Shown here: piece by piece, positions 32,115 to 42,113 of the stretch
Position numbering within the stretch: the first letter of the stretch is position 1
Layout of the letters: every line of letters begins with the position of its first letter
Translations under genes and position numbers: made by a program
Source of the DNA: Halothiobacillaceae bacterium
GTDB lineage: Bacteria > Pseudomonadota > Gammaproteobacteria > Halothiobacillales > Halothiobacillaceae
DNA length: 64,000 bases
Assembly: GCA_028696185.1 (NCBI GenBank)
Contig: JAQVHL010000001.1
Coordinates: 62,001 to 126,000, forward strand
Direction: 5' to 3'
The notes under the pieces: generated by a model
What the model was told of the DNA's origin: nothing
The model's database searches: none
The model's input: only the letters and a program-made list of their open reading frames with translations

Positions 32115-32843
32115 ATGTCGGACGGTGAGGGGGCTCGCCTTGGCATTGCTCAAGCCCGTGCCTTGCAGACGCGCTGGGCAGCCGCCATCGAGAGGGAAGA
32201 CCGCTGGGTCGAGCCGCGCTGCGTGGTGGGGGTGGATGTGGGATTCGAGGCGCGAGGACAGATAACGCGCGGTGCGGCGGTGCGCTTCGATGTGCCGAGC
32301 CGGACAGCGCGGGAGGCGGTGCTTGCGCGCGGGCCAACAGGTTTTCCTTATGTGCCGGGATTGTTGTCGTTTCGAGAGGCGCCTGCCCTGCTGGCAGCCC
32401 TGTCCGCGATGGAGGCGGTCCCGGATTGCCTGATCTGCGACGGGCAGGGCATTGCCCATCCTCGCCGTTTCGGCATTGCCTGTCATCTGGGGCTGGCGCT
32501 GGATTGTCCAAGTATCGGGGTGGCTAAATCGATACTGGTCGGTCAGGCGCAGACGCCACCGGATGTGCGTGGCGCCTGGACCCCCTTGGTCGATCAGGGG
32601 GACGTGATCGGTGCGGCCTTGCGCACGCGTGTGGGTGTGAAGCCCGTTTATGTGTCGGTCGGTCACCGTGTGTCGTTGCAGACGGCGCTGGATTGGGTCA
32701 TGGCCTGGGTGACGCGCTACCGTTTGCCGGATCCGGTGCGGCTGGCGGACCGGATGGCATCACGGCGCGGGGAAGTGCCTTTCGCGGTGCGTGAGGTGTT
32801 TTTCGGGCAACATCCAGTTAGCGCGGACGGGGCTTTCTGTTAG
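32115..32843 (+). CDS. nfi: Endonuclease V (deoxyinosine endonuclease)
   Basis: Endonuclease V nicks DNA one base 3' of deoxyinosine to start repair of deaminated adenine. The 242-residue protein shows VVGVDVGFEARGQITRGA (catalytic Asp), the wedge GFPYVPGLLSFRE, CLICDGQGIAHPRRFGIA (metal-binding Asp) and SIGVAKSILVG (conserved Lys). The C-terminal region RVSLQTALDWVMAWVTRYRL also matches E. coli Nfi. ATG 32115 aligns with the E. coli start; a TTG at 32070 overlapping the exchanger stop is an alternative. It joins uvrA and ssb as a repair gene in this neighbourhood. Confidence 0.92.
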   Translation: MSDGEGARLGIAQARALQTRWAAAIEREDRWVEPRCVVGVDVGFEARGQITRGAAVRFDVPSRTAREAVLARGPTGFPYVPGLLSFREAPALLAALSAMEAVPDCLICDGQGIAHPRRFGIACHLGLALDCPSIGVAKSILVGQAQTPPDVRGAWTPLVDQGDVIGAALRTRVGVKPVYVSVGHRVSLQTALDWVMAWVTRYRLPDPVRLADRMASRRGEVPFAVREVFFGQHPVSADGAFC

Positions 32844-32881
32844 TCTTTCCGGATTCCCCCTATTTTTCTCAGGCTGCCGGT

Positions 32882-33664
32882 ATGAGCGAGATGCCCGACC
32901 TTGATGCGCAACGTCCTGCCCGTCCACGTCGCCGGGCAATCTATCTGTTGCCCAATCTGTTCACCACGGCGGCGCTGTTCGCGGGTTTCTACGCCATCAT
33001 CGCCGCCCTGTCCGGACGCTTCGAGGCGGCGGCGGTGGCGGTGTTCGTGGCCATGATCCTCGACGGGCTCGATGGCCGTGTCGCGCGCCTGACCAATACC
33101 CAGAGCGAGTTCGGCGTTCAGTATGACAGCCTGTCGGATGTAATTTCCTTCGGTATGGCGCCTGCGTTGGTGATGTATCAGTGGTCGCTCGTGCATCTGG
33201 CCGGGGAATTCAGTTTCGGCGGCAAGCTGGCCTGGCTTGCCGCCTTTGTCTATGTGGCCGGCGCCGCCCTGCGTCTGGCGCGCTTCAATGTGCAGGTGCA
33301 TGTGGTGGACAAGCGCTTTTTCATCGGTCTGGCCAGCCCGGCGGCGGCGGCGCTGATGATGGGGATGGTGTGGATGGGGGTGGACGAGAATGTGCCTGGG
33401 CGCGAGCTGATGCTGTTGTCGCTGGTGGTGACGCTCGCCGCCGGGCTGCTGATGGTGAGCAATTTCCCCTACTACAGCTTCAAGGCGCTGGATCTGCGGC
33501 GCAGCGTGCCGTTCATCGTGGTGCTGGCGCTGGTGCTGTTTTTCGTGATCGCCGCCAGCGATCCGCCGAAGGTGCTGTTCGGCTTCTTCCTGCTTTATGC
33601 CTTGTCCGGCCCGCTGGTGGGGCTGCTACGCTGGCGTCGCCGTCGCCGTCGCGAGGCCGCCTGA
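32882..33664 (+). CDS. pssA: CDP-diacylglycerol-serine O-phosphatidyltransferase
   Basis: This 260-residue membrane enzyme makes phosphatidylserine, the precursor of phosphatidylethanolamine. The CDP-alcohol phosphotransferase signature is complete: DGRVARLTNTQSEF then GVQYDSLSD. Around it lie seven to eight hydrophobic helices, beginning LPNLFTTAALFAGFYAIIAA. The C-terminus is strongly basic (RWRRRRRREAA). It is the integral-membrane subclass II PssA, not the E. coli peripheral type. leuA follows; pssA-leuA adjacency is common in proteobacteria. Confidence 0.93.
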   Translation: MSEMPDLDAQRPARPRRRAIYLLPNLFTTAALFAGFYAIIAALSGRFEAAAVAVFVAMILDGLDGRVARLTNTQSEFGVQYDSLSDVISFGMAPALVMYQWSLVHLAGEFSFGGKLAWLAAFVYVAGAALRLARFNVQVHVVDKRFFIGLASPAAAALMMGMVWMGVDENVPGRELMLLSLVVTLAAGLLMVSNFPYYSFKALDLRRSVPFIVVLALVLFFVIAASDPPKVLFGFFLLYALSGPLVGLLRWRRRRRREAA

Positions 33665-33718
33665 GCCTGCATGTATGGCGTGCGGGCGCCCTTCGCCTGT
33701 ATAGTCATGCGTCTTGCG

Positions 33719-33740
33719 GACGGCGTGTGGGCCGTCTTTT
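33719..33740 (+). terminator. Terminator or attenuator hairpin between pssA and leuA
   Basis: GACGGC-GTGTGG-GCCGTC is followed by TTTTGTCTTT, 55 bases after the pssA stop and 49 before leuA. A TATAGT at 33701-33706 lies just upstream and could be a -10 box, in which case this hairpin would act as an attenuator in the leuA leader. No Leu-rich leader peptide is seen. Confidence 0.65.
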
Positions 33741-33788
33741 GTCTTTACTTCCGGCGGCCCGGCCCGCCGTTTTGATCGGTACCGACTT

Positions 33789-35336
33789 ATGAGCGTCAAA
33801 GACAAACTCTTCATTTTCGACACCACCTTGCGCGATGGCGAGCAGAGTCCCGGTGCGTCGATGACGCGCGACGAGAAGGTGCGCATAGCCAAGGCACTGG
33901 AGCGCATGCGGGTGGACGTGATCGAGGCCGGGTTCCCGATCGCAAGCCCCGGTGACTTCGAGGCCGTACAGGCCGTGGCGGCGGCAGTGAAGGAAAGCAC
34001 GGTCTGCGGTTTGTCCCGTGCCCTGGACAAGGACATCGACCGGGCGGGTGAAGCCCTGAAGCCTGCGGCGCGTTCGCGCATTCACACCTTTATCGCCACC
34101 AGCCCGATTCACATGCAGATGAAGCTGCGCATGACGCCGGACGAAGTGGTGGAGCAGGCCATACGTGCGGTGAAGCGCGCGCGGCAGTACACCGACGATG
34201 TGGAATTTTCCGCCGAGGACGCGGGGCGTTCGGAGCTCGACTTCCTGTGTCGGGTGATCGAGGCCGCCATCGATGCCGGGGCTACGACGATCAATATTCC
34301 CGATACCGTGGGTTACAACATCCCTCAGCAGTTCGGGGAAACCATCCGTCAGTTGATCGAGCGCGTGCCCAATTCGGACAAGGCCGTGTTCTCCGTGCAT
34401 TGCCATAACGACCTGGGGCTGGCTGTGGCCAACTCGCTGGCCGGGGTGCTCAATGGCGCCCGTCAGATCGAGTGCACCATCAACGGACTGGGGGAGCGGG
34501 CCGGTAATACGGCGCTGGAAGAGGTGGTCATGGCGGTGCGCACCCGCCAGGACGTGTTCGCCTGCGACACGACTATCGATACCACGCAGATCGTGTCGAC
34601 CTCGCGTCTGGTGTCGACCATCACCGGTTTTCCCGTGCAACCGAACAAGGCCATCGTCGGTGCCAATGCCTTCGCGCATGAGTCCGGCATCCACCAGGAC
34701 GGCGTGCTCAAGCATAGGGAAACCTACGAGATCATGCGCGCCGAAGATGTGGGCTGGACCGCGAACCGCATCGTGCTGGGCAAGCACTCCGGTCGCAATG
34801 CCTTTCGCACCCGTCTCAAGGAACTGGGCATCGAGTTCGCGTCCGAGGCCGAACTCAATGAGTCTTTCGAGAAGTTCAAGGTGCTGGCGGACAAGAAGCA
34901 CGAAATCTTCGATGAGGACATCCAGGCGCTGGTCAGCACGGCCTCGACGGTGGAGCCGGAATATGTGCGTCTGGTTTCTCTGCATGTCTGCTCCGAAACC
35001 GGCGAGACGCCGCTGGCGCGTGTCGTGCTGTTGATCGACGGGCATGAGCAGGCGGCCGAGTGCGAGGGCGGCGGTCCGGTGGACGCGACTTTCAAGTGCA
35101 TCGAAAAACTGCTAGAAAGCGGTGCCAACCTGCAGCTTTATTCGGTGAACAACATCACCAGCGGAACGGACGCGCAGGGGGAAGTTACCGTGCGTCTGGA
35201 AAAGGCCGGGCGTATCGTCAATGGTCAGGGCGCAGACACGGATATCGTCATCGCCTCCGCCAAGGCATATATCAATGCGCTGAACCGCGTGTTGCTGCCG
35301 GAGTCCCGTCAGCATCCCCAGTTGGGCGATGTTTGA
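33789..35336 (+). CDS. leuA: 2-isopropylmalate synthase
   Basis: LeuA condenses 2-oxoisovalerate with acetyl-CoA in the first step of leucine synthesis. The 515-residue protein has the catalytic TIM barrel ([52 protein letters not shown]). The subdomain containing [18 protein letters not shown] follows, then a C-terminal LeuA dimer/allosteric domain ending [16 protein letters not shown], the site of leucine feedback. Length is typical. ATG 33789 matches the family start, though the ribosome-binding site is weak. Confidence 0.95.
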   Translation: MSVKDKLFIFDTTLRDGEQSPGASMTRDEKVRIAKALERMRVDVIEAGFPIASPGDFEAVQAVAAAVKESTVCGLSRALDKDIDRAGEALKPAARSRIHTFIATSPIHMQMKLRMTPDEVVEQAIRAVKRARQYTDDVEFSAEDAGRSELDFLCRVIEAAIDAGATTINIPDTVGYNIPQQFGETIRQLIERVPNSDKAVFSVHCHNDLGLAVANSLAGVLNGARQIECTINGLGERAGNTALEEVVMAVRTRQDVFACDTTIDTTQIVSTSRLVSTITGFPVQPNKAIVGANAFAHESGIHQDGVLKHRETYEIMRAEDVGWTANRIVLGKHSGRNAFRTRLKELGIEFASEAELNESFEKFKVLADKKHEIFDEDIQALVSTASTVEPEYVRLVSLHVCSETGETPLARVVLLIDGHEQAAECEGGGPVDATFKCIEKLLESGANLQLYSVNNITSGTDAQGEVTVRLEKAGRIVNGQGADTDIVIASAKAYINALNRVLLPESRQHPQLGDV

Positions 35337-35344
35337 GTTCTGCC

Positions 35345-35746
35345 ATGTCACTTTCCCGTGAGGCGGTGCTCGCCGTGCTGGGCATAGAGCGTTGGCGTGA
35401 GCGCGCGCCAGCGGTGGCGCCCATCCTTGCCGAACCGACAGGGGAGCGCGTGGCGCCTGAGGTGCTGCGGCTGATTCATCCCGATACCCTCAGCGAGGCG
35501 GCGGCTCGCTTGCTGGAGGACATCGCACGTGCCCTGCAGAGCGCGCCGCTGCCGATGGAACGTGTCGCGCTGCCCGCGGGCGCCGCCTTGCCCGTCGGGT
35601 CTGAGGTAAACCTGTTGTTCGGCCTGACGGTCGCGCCGGGTGAGTCCGGCGAGGCCCTGCCCGCGCTCGATGCGCTGCTGGCCTCGCCCGAGCGCAAGGC
35701 CGAGCTCTGGCGCCGTTTGCGTCCGCTGGTCGCCACTGTCCGCTGA
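35345..35746 (+). CDS. holD: HolD-like protein, putative DNA polymerase III psi subunit
   Basis: This 133-residue protein overlaps rimI by ATGA. In E. coli the gene before rimI is holD, and two segments resemble HolD: the N-terminal AVLGIERWRERAP (compare QQLGITQWSLRRP) and the C-terminal ALDALLASPERKAELWRRL (compare ALTDLRANPTARAALWQQI). Psi links the clamp loader to SSB via the chi subunit. The middle part is poorly conserved and HolD proteins diverge fast, so this rests on synteny plus two short matches. It could instead be an unrelated small protein. Confidence 0.68.
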   Translation: MSLSREAVLAVLGIERWRERAPAVAPILAEPTGERVAPEVLRLIHPDTLSEAAARLLEDIARALQSAPLPMERVALPAGAALPVGSEVNLLFGLTVAPGESGEALPALDALLASPERKAELWRRLRPLVATVR

Positions 35747-36219
35747 TGCGTCTGCCTTATCGACATCCGCTCTCCATTCGTTCGATCCGCGAGGATGATC
35801 TGCCGGGGATCATGGCGGTTGAAGTCGACGCTTATCCGTTTCCATGGAGCGAAGGCTTGTTCCGTGACTGTCTGGCGGCGGGGTACGACGGCTGGCTCGT
35901 GCATGAGCGCGGGGATGTGGTGGCGTATGCCATTGTCATGCGCGTCATCGACGAAGCGCATCTGCTCAATCTCTGTGTCGCGCCTCACTGGCAGGGCCAG
36001 GGGATCGGGCGTGCGCTCATCGAATGGCTGAAGAAGCAGCTGTCCGGTGCGGGGGCGGTCAGCCTGTGGCTGGAGGTGCGGGAGTCGAACACCGTGGCCC
36101 AAACCTTGTACGAGCACAGCGGATTCATGCGGGTGGGCGAACGCAAGGGATACTACCCGGCGGGTGGTGGGCGCGAGAACGCGCATGTCATGAGCTTGAC
36201 CCTGCCCGTGGCCGATTGA
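35746..36219 (+). CDS. rimI: RimI, ribosomal protein S18-alanine N-acetyltransferase
   Basis: This 157-residue GNAT-family enzyme acetylates the N-terminal Ala of ribosomal protein S18. The acetyl-CoA loop is LCVAPHWQGQGIGRALIEWL, and the C-terminal part reads ESNTVAQTLYEHSGFMRVGE then RKGYYP, the RimI signature with the catalytic Tyr region. The ATGA overlap with the holD-like gene indicates co-translation and repeats the E. coli holD-rimI pair. Confidence 0.92.
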   Translation: MRLPYRHPLSIRSIREDDLPGIMAVEVDAYPFPWSEGLFRDCLAAGYDGWLVHERGDVVAYAIVMRVIDEAHLLNLCVAPHWQGQGIGRALIEWLKKQLSGAGAVSLWLEVRESNTVAQTLYEHSGFMRVGERKGYYPAGGGRENAHVMSLTLPVAD

Positions 36220-36267
36220 GGCCGTGCGCTGGGTACACGGATGGGCCAATTAGCCTCCCAGGCCGCT

Positions 36268-36298
36268 GGCGGCGGAACAGATGTTTCCGCCGCCCTTT
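36268..36298 (+). terminator. Hairpin terminator after rimI
   Basis: GGCGGCGGAA / TTCCGCCGCC is a perfect 10-bp stem with a 7-base loop, followed by CTTTG. It lies between rimI and the convergent slyD. The weak T run leaves some doubt. Confidence 0.6.
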
Positions 36299-36327
36299 GC
36301 TCCGTCCGGGATCTGACGGACGTTCGA

Positions 36328-36816
36328 TCAATGATCGTGGTGATGACCGTCCGGGCCGTGGGCGTGGCCATGTGCGATTTCATCGGGGGTGGCATCGCGC
36401 ATTTCCAGCACGGTAATTTCGAAGTGCAGGGTTTCGCCCGCCAGCGCGTGGTTGGCGTCGAGGGTGATCTGATCGCCGTTTACCGCCACGACCGTGACGA
36501 CTTCAAGCCCGGCATCGGTATGCGCCTGGAAGCGCATGCCCGGCTCGATGGCGTCCACACCTTCGAACAGGTTGCTGGGCACGGTCTGCACCAGTTTCGG
36601 ATCACGCTCGCCATAGGCATCCGTCGGGGGGATGCTGATCTTGAACTGTTCGCCTGCTTCGCGGCCTTCCAGTCCTTTTTCCAGGCCCGGAATGATGTTG
36701 TCATGCCCGTGCAAGTAGGCCAGCGGCCCCTGTCCAGCGGAGCTGTCGATCACCTCACCGGCGTCGTTGGTGAGGGTGTAGTCGATGGTTACGACCATGT
36801 TGGGGCTCACGCGCAT
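36328..36816 (-). CDS. slyD: SlyD-type FKBP peptidyl-prolyl isomerase
   Basis: This 162-residue chaperone-isomerase shows the FKBP start VVTIDYTLTNDAGEVIDSS and GQGPLAYLHGHDNIIPGLEK. An IF-domain insert follows (ISIPPTDAYGERDPKLV). It ends in a short His-rich tail (HGHAHGPDGHHHDH) that could bind nickel or other metals, as in hydrogenase maturation. The tail lacks the Cys clusters of E. coli SlyD. It is 20 bases downstream of galU and probably cotranscribed. Confidence 0.9.
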   Translation of the reverse strand: MRVSPNMVVTIDYTLTNDAGEVIDSSAGQGPLAYLHGHDNIIPGLEKGLEGREAGEQFKISIPPTDAYGERDPKLVQTVPSNLFEGVDAIEPGMRFQAHTDAGLEVVTVVAVNGDQITLDANHALAGETLHFEITVLEMRDATPDEIAHGHAHGPDGHHHDH

Positions 36817-36836
36817 GGGCGTTCTCCTGTCGCTGC

Positions 36837-37661
36837 TCAGCGTCGGCTGAGGTGGTAGAAATGGTTGGTGGCGGCCACGAAACCACTCGGGCTGCCGCAG
36901 TCGAAACGCTGTCCCTGGAACTTGTAGCCGATCACCCGGCCCTGGTCGGCCTGAACGCGCAGCGCGTCGGTGATCTGGATCTCACCGCTGGTGCCCGGTG
37001 GCGTTTCGCGCAGGATGTCGAAAATGTCCGGGGTCAGGATGTACCGGCCGATGATGGCCAGATTGCTGGGGGCCTGGTCGGCCGCTGGCTTTTCAATCAT
37101 GTTGTTGATGCGGAAAATACCCGGTTCGATTTCCTCGCCGGCAATCACCCCGTATTTGTGGATGTCCGCCATCGGGACTTCCTCAATGGCCACGATGCTG
37201 CATTCGAAACGCTTGTACAGCTCTACCATCTGCGCCAGCACGCCTGTGTCACGGCCTTCGCACAAGTCGTCCGCCAGCAGTACGGCGAAGGCTTCTTCAC
37301 GACCGATCAGGGTTTCGCCGGTGAGAATGGCGTGGCCCAGGCCTTTCATTTCGATCTGACGGGTGTAGGAGAAGGTGCATTCGTCGATGATGCGGCGGAT
37401 GCCGGTCAGCAGGCCTTCCTTGCTGGAACCGCGAATCTGGTGCTCCAGCTCGTAATTGACGTCGAAATGATCCTCAAGTGCGCGCTTGCCGCGACCGGTA
37501 ACCATGGCCATGGTGCGTATTCCGGCCTCCATGGCTTCTTCGACGCCGTACTGGATCAATGGCTTGTCGAGAATGGGCAGCATTTCCTTGGGCAGAACCT
37601 TGGTGGCGGGCAGGAAGCGGGTGCCGTAACCGGCAGCGGGAAAAAGACATTTATGGATCAT
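36837..37661 (-). CDS. galU: UTP-glucose-1-phosphate uridylyltransferase
   Basis: This 274-residue enzyme makes UDP-glucose for polysaccharides and lipopolysaccharide. It has the nucleotide-binding start CLFPAAGYGTRFLPATKVLPKE, the sugar-phosphate site KGLGHAILTG, AVLLADDLCEG, and the C-terminal YKFQGQRFDCGSPSGFVAAT. It is slightly shorter than most GalU proteins (290-300), ending soon after the last core motif. It lies 36 bases downstream of a thioredoxin-like gene on the same strand. Confidence 0.94.
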   Translation of the reverse strand: MIHKCLFPAAGYGTRFLPATKVLPKEMLPILDKPLIQYGVEEAMEAGIRTMAMVTGRGKRALEDHFDVNYELEHQIRGSSKEGLLTGIRRIIDECTFSYTRQIEMKGLGHAILTGETLIGREEAFAVLLADDLCEGRDTGVLAQMVELYKRFECSIVAIEEVPMADIHKYGVIAGEEIEPGIFRINNMIEKPAADQAPSNLAIIGRYILTPDIFDILRETPPGTSGEIQITDALRVQADQGRVIGYKFQGQRFDCGSPSGFVAATNHFYHLSRR

Positions 37662-37697
37662 GATGCGCTCGGACGTGTCCGGTGTTGGAAAATGTGT

Positions 37698-38034
37698 TCA
37701 ATCATAGCCTGTTTCGAAACGCATGGCATAAGCCCGGCTGAGCGCCTCGACCAATTGGGCGGGGCTGAAGTTGCGCGCGTGCCGCAAGGTTTCGCGCCCA
37801 TCGAAATAGACGATCAGGGTAGGGACGGCGAAAACACCGAATTGCGCGGCGGTTGCCGGCGACTGACGGGCGTCGATGGAGTGAAAGGCGAGGCGGGGGA
37901 GCTGCTGCGCAAACAGGGTCTGGGTGCGCATTTCAAGTACCGGGCAGACACTGCATTCGGGGCTGCCGAACCAGAGCGCCAGCGCGGGATCCCTGGCGAT
38001 GCGGGCGTGCAGCGCGTCCACGGTGTTGGGTGTA

Positions 38035-38048
<14 letters not shown>
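37698..38048 (-). CDS. Thioredoxin-like protein with CSVC motif
   Basis: This 116-residue cytoplasmic protein has a short thioredoxin fold. The redox motif is FGSPECSVCPVLEMRTQ (Cys-Ser-Val-Cys), and the cis-proline loop is FGVFAVPTLIVYFDGRE. Helix 4 and strand 5 are present, so the domain looks complete. The non-standard CxxC suggests a reductase or chaperone for a specific partner. It overlaps the DUF2069 gene by 14 bases, in a wrbA-DUF2069-thioredoxin-galU-slyD series. Confidence 0.85.
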
Positions 38049-39074
<1,026 letters not shown>

Positions 39075-39116
39075 TTAAACTGCTTCGAAAGCTATCGAAC
39101 AAAGGTCGTCGCTGCA

Positions 39117-39659
39117 ATGGGTAAGCTGTTTTCCAGTGTTTTTGAGGGGGTGCTATGGAATAGCCGCCTGGTCGTGCTGGTTTCCGTACTTGCCAGTCTG
39201 GTTGTGGCGTTCGTGATGTTCTACGTTGCGACCGTGGATGCGTATTTTCTGGTGTCTCACCTCGCGCACTATGCTTCGCCCTCCCTGCCGGAAGTTGAGC
39301 GTCTTGACTTGCGCAACCAGACCGTGACCCATGTGGTAGAAGTGGTTGATGGTTATCTTCTGGCGACCATCCTGCTGATTTTTGCGATGGGGCTGTATGA
39401 GCTGTTCATACGCAAGATCGATCAGGCCGGTGAAAGCGAAGCCTCTACCAATGTGCTGATCATCCGCAATCTGGATGACCTGAAAAACCGCCTGGCAAAG
39501 GTCATCCTGATGATCCTGATCGTCAAATTCTTTGAGCATGCCATCAACATGCCCTTCTCGACCCCTATGGACTTGCTGACTTTCGCCGGCGGCATTGCGC
39601 TGATCGGTTTGGCCTTGTACCTGTCGCACAAGGGCGAACATACCCAGGACTCTCACTGA
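39117..39659 (+). CDS. UPF0114 (YqhA-like) membrane protein
   Basis: This 180-residue inner-membrane protein has hydrophobic segments LVVLVSVLASLVVAFVMFYV, YLLATILLIFAMGLYELFI, VILMILIVKFFEHAI and LLTFAGGIALIGLALYL. The middle motif VVDGYLLATILLIFAMGLYE and the segment LDDLKNRLAKVI match the YqhA family, which has no established function. ATG 39117 gives the usual family length. It opens an operon with two exported thioredoxins, a TolC-like channel and an adaptor. Confidence 0.82.
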   Translation: MGKLFSSVFEGVLWNSRLVVLVSVLASLVVAFVMFYVATVDAYFLVSHLAHYASPSLPEVERLDLRNQTVTHVVEVVDGYLLATILLIFAMGLYELFIRKIDQAGESEASTNVLIIRNLDDLKNRLAKVILMILIVKFFEHAINMPFSTPMDLLTFAGGIALIGLALYLSHKGEHTQDSH

Positions 39660-39681
39660 TCCTCAACAACCGGTAAATCTC

Positions 39682-40173
39682 ATGCGTTCCGTTTCGTTGT
39701 CACTTCTGGCGGCTACTGTCCTGCTTTTGAATCTGGGCATGGCGCGAGCCGATGCTCCCATGCCGGAATTCCGTCTGCCGGACATCACCGGTCAGTCGCA
39801 TGCCTTGAGCGATATGCGCGGCAAGTGGGTGGTGGTGAACTTCTGGGCAACCTGGTGCCCGCCCTGTCGCGAGGAAATCCCCGAGCTGATTCAGTTTCAT
39901 GACCGCCACTATCGCAAGGATGCCGTCGTCTGGGGGGTGAACCTGGAGAAAATCGATCAGGCCAAGCTGGCCGGTTTCGTCGATGAGCAGATGATCAGTT
40001 ATCCGGTGATGAATATGGGGCCGACGCGCAATACGCCGGTAGGCCCCATTCCCGGGTTGCCGACGACCTATCTCGTCGCGCCGGATGGACGTGTGGTAGC
40101 GCGTACCGTGGGAACGGTGACGAGTGAGATGCTGGAAAAATACATGGCCCGTTGGGAGGCCGAACGGAAATGA
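39682..40173 (+). CDS. TlpA-like exported thioredoxin
   Basis: This 163-residue protein starts with a signal peptide (SLSLLAATVLLLNLGMARA, cleavage near residue 23). A TlpA/ResA-type thioredoxin domain follows: WVVVNFWATWCPPCREEIPE with the CPPC active site, and a cis-proline loop IPGLPTTYLVAPDGRVV. Such proteins reduce disulfides in the periplasm, for example in cytochrome c or sulfur-oxidation proteins. It lies 22 bases after the UPF0114 gene. Confidence 0.9.
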   Translation: MRSVSLSLLAATVLLLNLGMARADAPMPEFRLPDITGQSHALSDMRGKWVVVNFWATWCPPCREEIPELIQFHDRHYRKDAVVWGVNLEKIDQAKLAGFVDEQMISYPVMNMGPTRNTPVGPIPGLPTTYLVAPDGRVVARTVGTVTSEMLEKYMARWEAERK

Positions 40174-40227
40174 CCGGCGGTACCTGATCGCACGGTTGTT
40201 CACTATCTGTTGATGCGGGAGAAGTAC

Positions 40228-40743
40228 ATGATGTTTCTCAAGGCCTTTGCCCTGACGGGCGTGCTGCTGTTTGCCCCGGTCGCCCTGGCGGCGGAGGGGT
40301 TTTTCGATGATTCGTTCGGCAATCTCAAAGAAGATCTGACCGAGGCCAAAACTTCCGGCAAAAAAGGGATATTTGTCTTTTTCGAGATGGATGAGTGCCC
40401 CTTCTGTCATCGCATGAAGACCACGGTTTTCAACCAGCCCAAGGTTCAGGAGTACTTCAACGCGAATTTCGTCAGGGTGCCTATCGACATTGAGGGCGAT
40501 GTGGAAATGGTCGATTTCTCAGGCAAGACCATGACCCAGAAAGACTTCGCCTTCAAGCAGCACCGCGTGCGCGCCACGCCGGTCATGGCCATTTTTGATC
40601 TCGATGGCAAGCTGGCGGTCAAGTTTACCGGCCCGACCAAGAGCGCCGAAGAGTTCCTCGCCTTTGGTGAGTTCTATGTCAGTGGCAAGTACAAGGAGCC
40701 GGGCATGAGCTTTGCCCGCTACAAGAGCGATAAGGGGCTCTGA
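40228..40743 (+). CDS. Exported thioredoxin-fold protein with CPFC motif (SoxW/DsbD-C-like)
   Basis: This 171-residue protein has a signal peptide (LKAFALTGVLLFAPVALA, cleavage near residue 20). Its thioredoxin domain reads GIFVFFEMDECPFCHRMKTT, with active site CPFC, and ends in a cis-proline loop VRATPVMAIFDLDGK. The type matches the thioredoxin_2/SoxW group, which keeps periplasmic sulfur-oxidation or other secreted proteins reduced. ATG 40228 is chosen because GGGAG lies 6 bases upstream. Only 2 bases separate it from the TolC-like gene. Confidence 0.87.
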   Translation: MMFLKAFALTGVLLFAPVALAAEGFFDDSFGNLKEDLTEAKTSGKKGIFVFFEMDECPFCHRMKTTVFNQPKVQEYFNANFVRVPIDIEGDVEMVDFSGKTMTQKDFAFKQHRVRATPVMAIFDLDGKLAVKFTGPTKSAEEFLAFGEFYVSGKYKEPGMSFARYKSDKGL

Positions 40744-40745
40744 GC

Positions 40746-42113
40746 ATGAACATCCCCTCCGCAGGACGCCGGGCGCGGCCATTCGCGGTATTGTTGCTGG
40801 CCTGCTGTACCCTGCCGGCCTGGGCCGAAAAGCCGCCCTTGCCCAGTCCGCTCACGCTTGATTTCGTTCTTGGCGCACCGGTGGACGAGCATTACGAAGT
40901 CCAGGCCCGGCAGGCGGAGCTCGATGGAGCGCGAGCGGCGCAGCAGGGGGTGGAGGCGCGTGATGGGCTCACCGCCAGCCTGCACGGTCATCTGCGCTGG
41001 ATCGACCCGGCTAATCTCGCGGCGGATCAGCGCAACAATGACAATGGGGTCTACCTCATCGCCCGCAAGCGCCTGTACGACTTTGGGCGCTTTGAGGCCC
41101 AGCGTGATGCCTCTCGCGTCGAAGTCGGTGGGCGCGAATGGGTTGTGCTCGATGCCCGGCAGCAGCGCCGACTGGGTTTGATGCGCGATTATTTTGACGT
41201 GCTGCTTTCTGATCTGGACTTCTCGGTATTCAACGAGGGCATGGCCATCGCCTACGTGACACTGGACAAGGCGCGCGATCGCGCCGAGCTGGGTCAGGTC
41301 AACCGGGTTGAACTGCTGCGCGAAGAGTCTCAGTACCAGGACGTGCTGCGTGAGCGCAACCGCGCCCAGAATGCACAGCGCATCACCCGCGCACGTCTTG
41401 CCGAAGGCCTGGCCCGCCCCGGCGAGCTTTCCGCCGAACTGACCGAACCGAAGCTCGATGCCATCTTCGCGCGCGAGCCGGGCGACTATCAGGTGCTGGT
41501 TCGTGAGGTGCTGGACGCCAATCCGACCCGCAAGGCGATGTTGGCACGGGTTGAAGCTGCTGGATTGCGCGTGCGTGCAGCCCAGGCCAAGCAGATGCCG
41601 GAGATCTACACCGAAGTGGAGGCGGGGCGCTTTGTTCGCGAAGTCGGCTCACGCGATCCCTTCCGTGCGGGCCTGTACATCAACGTGCCTCTGCTGACCG
41701 GGGGCGCGGTTGATGCTGAGCGCGCCAAGACCGAGGCCGAGCGTTTGAACGCGCAAAGCGATCTGGCGCGCATCGACGCGGCCTTGCGCCAGCGTACGCT
41801 GGAGCTATGGCAGGAAATTCAGCTTCTGCGCGGCACCGCCATGGAGGGCGACCGGCTGCGTGCTGAATATCGCGACCTGTATTTCACCCGTAGTCAGGCC
41901 CTGTACGAGATGGAGGTCAGCGCGGACCTGGGGGACAGCATGGTCCGCCTCTCCGAGGCCCGTCTGGCCCAGGCTCGAACGCTTTACCGGCTGGCTCTGG
42001 CCTGGGCCGAGCTGGACATGCTGCGCGGCAAGGACCTGAGCGAATTTGCCCGTGTCGCCGCCGTGAATGAAAAAAAACCGGATACGACCGCTGAGGAGAC
42101 AAAAACGCCATGA
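40746..42113 (+). CDS. TolC-family outer-membrane channel protein
   Basis: This 455-residue protein has a signal peptide (PFAVLLLACCTLPAWA, cleavage near residue 27). Its body is a long alpha-helical OEP-type structure with two similar halves (residues about 60-215 and 245-430). Landmarks include YLIARKRLYDFGRFEAQRDA and a second-half counterpart YINVPLLTGGAVDAERAKTEA. It should trimerise into an outer-membrane exit duct. It is coupled by an ATGA overlap to the adaptor gene downstream. No inner-membrane pump gene is in the operon. Confidence 0.88.
   Translation: MNIPSAGRRARPFAVLLLACCTLPAWAEKPPLPSPLTLDFVLGAPVDEHYEVQARQAELDGARAAQQGVEARDGLTASLHGHLRWIDPANLAADQRNNDNGVYLIARKRLYDFGRFEAQRDASRVEVGGREWVVLDARQQRRLGLMRDYFDVLLSDLDFSVFNEGMAIAYVTLDKARDRAELGQVNRVELLREESQYQDVLRERNRAQNAQRITRARLAEGLARPGELSAELTEPKLDAIFAREPGDYQVLVREVLDANPTRKAMLARVEAAGLRVRAAQAKQMPEIYTEVEAGRFVREVGSRDPFRAGLYINVPLLTGGAVDAERAKTEAERLNAQSDLARIDAALRQRTLELWQEIQLLRGTAMEGDRLRAEYRDLYFTRSQALYEMEVSADLGDSMVRLSEARLAQARTLYRLALAWAELDMLRGKDLSEFARVAAVNEKKPDTTAEETKTP

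Noticed and set aside
33665-33788. Leucine leader peptide and classical attenuation before leuA
   Set aside because: There is a hairpin with T run, but no short frame rich in Leu codons precedes it.
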